Source of the DNA: Streptomyces spinosus
GTDB lineage: Bacteria > Actinomycetota > Actinomycetes > Streptomycetales > Streptomycetaceae
Assembly: GCF_020400655.1 (NCBI RefSeq)
Contig: NZ_JAINRC010000025.1
Location: forward strand, 52,284-116,283
Direction of reading: 5' to 3'
DNA length: 64,000 bases
Shown here: positions 61,301 to 64,000 of the stretch, in pieces
How positions within the stretch are numbered: position 1 is the first letter of the stretch
How the letters are laid out: every line of letters starts with the position of its first letter
Program-made: the position numbers and the translations under genes
Notes under the pieces: generated by a model
Seen by the model: only the letters and a program-made list of their open reading frames with translations
The model's database searches: none
Told to the model about the DNA's origin: nothing

Positions 61301-61691
61301 GGTCGCGGCGGCGCTCGCCGCGGTCGGTTTCGCCGTCGGCGCCGCCGGGGCGCAGCGGGCGCGCGGCGCCGAGTTCGCCGTCCTGCGCGCCCTCGGCGTA
61401 CCGCGCCGCCAGCTGGCCCGGACGGTCGCCGCCGAGCAGGCCGTCCTGGTGGGTCTGGCGCTCGCGGTGGGCCTGGGCCTGGGCACCGTACTGGCGCGCA
61501 CCGTCCTGCCCCTGATCGTGCTGACCGGCGAGGCGACCCGCCCGGTACCGGACCTGCTGGTCCGGCTCCCGTCCGGACCGGTGGCGCTGCTGCTCACCGC
61601 CGTCGCCGTGGCCCCCCTGACGATCGCGGCGGCAGCCGCCGCACGCCGGACGGACCCGGCAGGGGCGCTGCGCGCGCAGGGGGGTGACTGA
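58380..61691 (+). CDS. FtsX/MacB-type ABC transporter permease
   Basis: 1103 residues. TM1 (LLLGAALLTVVLTTTVLATL), a large outer domain, a three-helix FtsX block with LLRARGASRTRVAALAGAEA, another outer region, and a second FtsX block near the end (EFAVLRALGVPRRQLARTVA). The two FtsX blocks place it with large lipid/lipoprotein-type export permeases. GTG 58380 has no strong RBS (GGGGGCCGG). The partner ATPase is not in the window. The second permease follows. Confidence 0.88.
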   Translation: MTGFVFSRARAHRLLLGAALLTVVLTTTVLATLTAYSGAIGDAALRHVLADPRNAADTALIVKADVPPAERTAADTAVRRGARRTFAGAPVTVRTLRRSGPYALPRSLQPPAGRSGDPDLTYFAALDRTQVRVTAGRLPRRTGGEPEVALPEPAARALRLEPGARLTLADRLQGPAVRIRVVGVYRPVSVTAPYWRLDDLLGRGVKESGFTTYGPLLADPAVLTGGRVSAGATGWLASADFASATTGRIGELRAAARAGSAALRRPAALSGTTVSQTALPDVLDRVDRALLVSRSTLLIVALQLVLLAGYALLLVARLLSTERADETRLLRARGASRTRVAALAGAEALLLALPAAVCAPLLAGPLTALLAGHGPLARLGLRLDLPAAGRPAVWLVAACVAVGCALAVTVPAVTGTGPEARPSAPRRPWALRLRRKAARPGGARAVPAPLRAGADLGLLAIAGVAYWQLDRQDSGAVAADRSGALGVDPLLVAAPALALLAGTVLTLRLLPPVARFAERWAAGGRGLPAALAGWQFSRRTARGAGPVLLLVLAVALGVLAIGQAASWDRSQDDQADFRAGVPVRVLATGEDELGRTDLYARLPRVREAAPAVRAAQPLSGDRTATVLALDTAHAADAVLMRPDLADEPVRPLLGRLTPRGTPAGAKVPAGTARLRLTARLHSSTGPGTTTALTVTLTDRYGVPYQLPAGQLPADGRPHTLTLALGTATGPATLTGLRLDLTQPAERAEHHRLAIDGLTATGTDGTDQRLTLPARWTTTAEAGGAAVPSAATSPTRPEVAGTHPLTFTYGTGYLPDAGIWTVASVTLRFQAAQAAPAEVPAIATDRYLDAAGARTGQRVDLTMDGRRVPVRIVRAVRALPATADPGATGAHDGGAVLLDLRALNQLLQARYGENATPTEWWLATAPGASARVAAAVRAMPDVGLGQVVVRDEIAADLRDDPFGAGPEAAFTAAAVVAAALAAVGFAVGAAGAQRARGAEFAVLRALGVPRRQLARTVAAEQAVLVGLALAVGLGLGTVLARTVLPLIVLTGEATRPVPDLLVRLPSGPVALLLTAVAVAPLTIAAAAAARRTDPAGALRAQGGD

Positions 61692-61899
61692 CGTGGGAAC
61701 CGCTCCTGGTCCCGGCGCCGCGGAGGCGGCCACTGGGCGGACGGCAACCCCATGCCGCCGGCCCCGGCCCCGGTACGCGGCCGACCCGACGGCCACCTCG
61801 CGCCGGACCGGCACCGGCCGACCGGTGCCCCTCGCGAACCCGGCCGCCGCGCGCCGGAGGAGCCCCGGACAGGTGCCGCGTGTCCAAGGAGGTGAGTGA
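61684..61899 (+). CDS. Doubtful small ORF between two permease genes
   Basis: 71 codons, GTG start overlapping the first permease stop by 8 bp, TGA just before the next ATG. The product is Arg/Pro/Ala-rich with no motif. It may be only a leader that couples translation, or nothing. Confidence 0.2.
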   Translation: MTDVGTAPGPGAAEAATGRTATPCRRPRPRYAADPTATSRRTGTGRPVPLANPAAARRRSPGQVPRVQGGE

Positions 61900-61900
61900 C

Positions 61901-64000
61901 ATGGGCCGGCCGTCGCCCCGCGTGGTCGCTCCGTGGGTGCGCACCCGGCTGCGGGCCGCGCCCGGTGCCGCCGTCGCCCTCGCGGTGCTGGTCGCACTGG
62001 CCGCCTGCCTGGCGGGCGCCTTTCCCCGCGCGGTGGACCGGTACGAGGACGCGGGACTGCGGCGAGCGCTCCGCCAGGCGGGCCCGGAGCACACCACCGT
62101 ACGCGTGACGGCACCCCAGCCCGACCTCGGCCTGCCACCGGAGCGACGCGCCGCGGCACTGCGCCCCGGCGCGCTGAAGCGGCAGTACGAGAAGGTGCTC
62201 GGCACGACCGGCGGCCCGCTGAGCGTGCGGCGCGCCGAGTCCGCGTACGGCGTCGCCGGCACCGTCAGCCCGGCGGTGCCCGACCCGTGGCTGCCCCGGC
62301 CGACCGGACTGCCCGCCCACATCTCGCTGGCCGCGCAGAACGACCTCGCCGACCACGCGCGCGTGCGCACCGGCCGGTTCCCCCGCGCCCCGCACCCGGT
62401 CGACGCCTCGACCCCCGAGGTGGAGGCCGCCGTCACCGCCGCCACCGCCAAGGCCCTGCGCATCGAGGTGGGCTCGGTCGTCCACATGCCGGCGCCCGGC
62501 CGTGTCCCGCTCGCCGTCCGGGTCACCGGCGTCCTCGTCCCGCGCGAGCCCGGCAGCGCCTACTGGTCCACCGTCCCGCTGCTGCGCACCCCCACCCTGG
62601 TGACGCTGCCCACCCCCGGCCCGGACCCGGACAAGTACTGGCTCGGTGCGCTGCTGCTCGCCCCCGAGGCGGCTCCCGCCCTGCTGGGCACCAGCACCGA
62701 CCCGGCCCGCTACTGGCACCTCGCCCCCGATCTGCGCGGCCTGCGCGCCCACGACCTGGACCGGCTGCGGCCGGCCGTCGCCGCCCTGGAGTCCGGTCCC
62801 GGCCTGCAACGCGCCCGCGCTGTCACCGATGACGGCACCGACGTCAGCACCGACCTGGACGACGCCCTCGCCTCCTTCTCCCGGCTGCGCTCCGGCATCG
62901 CCCCGCTGGTCTCCGTGGCCGCCGCGGGCGCCGCGACGGTCGTCGCCGTCGTCCTGCTCATGACCGGTGGCCTGGCCGCCGACCGGCGCCGCGCCGAACT
63001 CGCTCTGCTGCGCGCCCGCGGCGCCTCCCTGTCCGGGCTCGCCGTGCGGCTGCTCGCCGAGACCGCCGTGATCGCCGTACCGGCGGGTGCCCTCGGCCTG
63101 GCGGTGGCCCTGCTCGTGGTCCCCGACGGCCGGGTCACCCCGGCCGTCCTGTGCGCCCTGGCCGTCCTCCTGGCGGCCTGCGCCGCCCTCCCCCTGCGCG
63201 CCGCCCTCGCCCACCGCACGGTCCGCCTGACGGCCCCGCGGGAGGACATCACCTCGGTACGGCCGTCCCGGCGCCGTACGGTCGCCGAACTGACCCTGCT
63301 GGTGCTGGCCGCCGGCGCGGTGGCCACGCTGCGCCGGCGCGGCGCGTCGGGCGACCAGCTGACGGCCGTGGCCCCCGTCCTGGTCGGTGTCATCGCCGCG
63401 TTCGTACTGCTGCGGGTGTACCCGCTGCTGCTGCGCCGCCTGTCCGGCCCCGCCGGACGGCTCCGCGGTGCGGTCGGCTACCTCTCCCTGGCCCGCGCGG
63501 GCCGCACCCAGGGTTCCGCGGTACTCCCGCTCCTCGCCCTGCTGACCGCGCTGACCACGGCGGCGTTCGGCGGCTCGGTGCTGGCGGGCGTGGCCGAGGC
63601 CCGTGACCGGGCGGCCCTGCTCAGGGTCGGCGCGGACGCCCGCGCGGACGCGGGCGTCCCCCTGCCCGCCGACGCCCCCGCCCGGGCCCGCTCGGTCCCC
63701 GGGGTCCGCGCGGTGACGCCCGTGAGCATCGCGTACGAGGCGAAACCGGAGGACGGCGCGAACGCGGTGCCCCTGGTGGGCGTCGACCCGGGCGGCTACG
63801 ACGCCCTGACGACACACACCGGCCTGGGCCCCTTCCCGTCCGACCGGCTGACGGCGGGGGGCCGGACCGGCACGGGGGGACTCACGGCGGAAGGCCGGAC
63901 CGGCACGGGGCGACTCACCGCGGAAGGCCGCACCGACACGGGGGGACTCACCGCGGAAGGCCGCACCGGCACAGGGCGACTCACCGCAGAAGGCCGCACC
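61901..64000 (+). CDS. Second FtsX-type permease, C-terminus beyond the window
   Basis: 700 codons open to the window end. TM1 (AVALAVLVALAACLAGAFP), an outer domain, then an FtsX block (AAAGAATVVAVVLLMTGGLA, ELALLRARGASLSGLAVRLL) and more helices; the second FtsX block would lie past 64000. AAGGAGG 8 nt before ATG is ideal. It ends here in a run of 11-residue repeats. Probably a heterodimer partner of the 58380 product. Confidence 0.88.
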   Translation, partial: MGRPSPRVVAPWVRTRLRAAPGAAVALAVLVALAACLAGAFPRAVDRYEDAGLRRALRQAGPEHTTVRVTAPQPDLGLPPERRAAALRPGALKRQYEKVLGTTGGPLSVRRAESAYGVAGTVSPAVPDPWLPRPTGLPAHISLAAQNDLADHARVRTGRFPRAPHPVDASTPEVEAAVTAATAKALRIEVGSVVHMPAPGRVPLAVRVTGVLVPREPGSAYWSTVPLLRTPTLVTLPTPGPDPDKYWLGALLLAPEAAPALLGTSTDPARYWHLAPDLRGLRAHDLDRLRPAVAALESGPGLQRARAVTDDGTDVSTDLDDALASFSRLRSGIAPLVSVAAAGAATVVAVVLLMTGGLAADRRRAELALLRARGASLSGLAVRLLAETAVIAVPAGALGLAVALLVVPDGRVTPAVLCALAVLLAACAALPLRAALAHRTVRLTAPREDITSVRPSRRRTVAELTLLVLAAGAVATLRRRGASGDQLTAVAPVLVGVIAAFVLLRVYPLLLRRLSGPAGRLRGAVGYLSLARAGRTQGSAVLPLLALLTALTTAAFGGSVLAGVAEARDRAALLRVGADARADAGVPLPADAPARARSVPGVRAVTPVSIAYEAKPEDGANAVPLVGVDPGGYDALTTHTGLGPFPSDRLTAGGRTGTGGLTAEGRTGTGRLTAEGRTDTGGLTAEGRTGTGRLTAEGRT
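63848..64000 (+). repeat. 33-bp in-frame minisatellite, continuing past the window
   Basis: Units at 63848-63880, 63881-63913, 63914-63946, 63947-63979 and a partial at 63980. Each codes for LTAEGRTGTGG or a near variant, with alternating Gly/Arg and one Asp change. All are in the permease frame. Confidence 0.95.

Noticed and set aside
58398..62159. Antisense frame of 1253 codons opposite the permease genes
   Set aside because: Low-complexity Gly/Arg/Gln product; the plus strand encodes recognisable FtsX blocks.
1..64000. tRNA, rRNA, CRISPR or transposon genes
   Set aside because: No cloverleaf with a TTCGA-type arm, no regularly spaced identical repeats with variable spacers and no transposase were recognised; the only arrays are in-frame coding repeats and the operator array.

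Overview
The window is high-GC actinobacterial chromosome and is almost certainly from a Streptomyces. Coding codons overwhelmingly end in G or C, GTG starts are common, genes overlap as ATGA, GTGA or TGATG, and many products are secreted or are ECF sigma factors. Many of the families are typical of that genus. I found no tRNA, rRNA, CRISPR array, insertion sequence or prophage. The window opens inside an aminopeptidase N gene and closes inside an ABC permease gene.

Layout. 1-9518 is a mixed housekeeping and secreted-enzyme region: an aminopeptidase tail, an SGNH esterase, a glycosyltransferase, a DD-peptidase-like protein with an altered nucleophile, a Tat-type phosphoesterase, a VOC/flavin-oxidase/Nudix operon and a divergent CGNR regulator. 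9672-16677 holds a large subtilase and an ECF-sigma locus. That locus has a small matrixin-like protease and three anchored or secreted proteins sharing a short beta-rich outer domain; two of its transcripts have nearly identical promoters. 17006-25819 holds asd, pepN, a Gly/Tyr-rich secreted protein, an EamA/MarR pair and a flavin monooxygenase/TetR pair with a regularly phased operator array between them. 25926-33398 holds malQ, a second ECF sigma/anti-sigma pair and an ABC exporter operon. 33458-37002 has HNH, MscS, a small membrane pair and a secreted-protein relic. 37013-43848 is a ROK-controlled sugar uptake operon ending in a family 4 glycosidase and a BadF-type kinase. 43921-45375 is a nucleobase permease.

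45572-56700 is the most coherent block: seven co-directional, mostly tightly packed genes. They read as a GlnX-like membrane sensor, a GlnH-like binding protein, a helical protein with a TTA codon, a PknG-type kinase, a PP2C phosphatase, a von Willebrand A protein and an FHA protein. GlnX-GlnH-PknG-GarA is a known amino-acid-sensing pathway in mycobacteria and corynebacteria. Here it appears as one locus with added phosphatase, vWA and coiled-coil parts. 56739-64000 has a PCMT-like methyltransferase, a truncated globin and two FtsX-type permeases, the second cut by the window end inside a 33-bp coding minisatellite.

The observations I consider most worth following are: the paired ECF promoters and shared outer domain (13044-16733), the 14-bp-phased GTTGG array (25158-25265), the enlarged PknG locus with its TTA codon (45572-56700), and the Ser-to-Thr change in the DD-peptidase-like protein.
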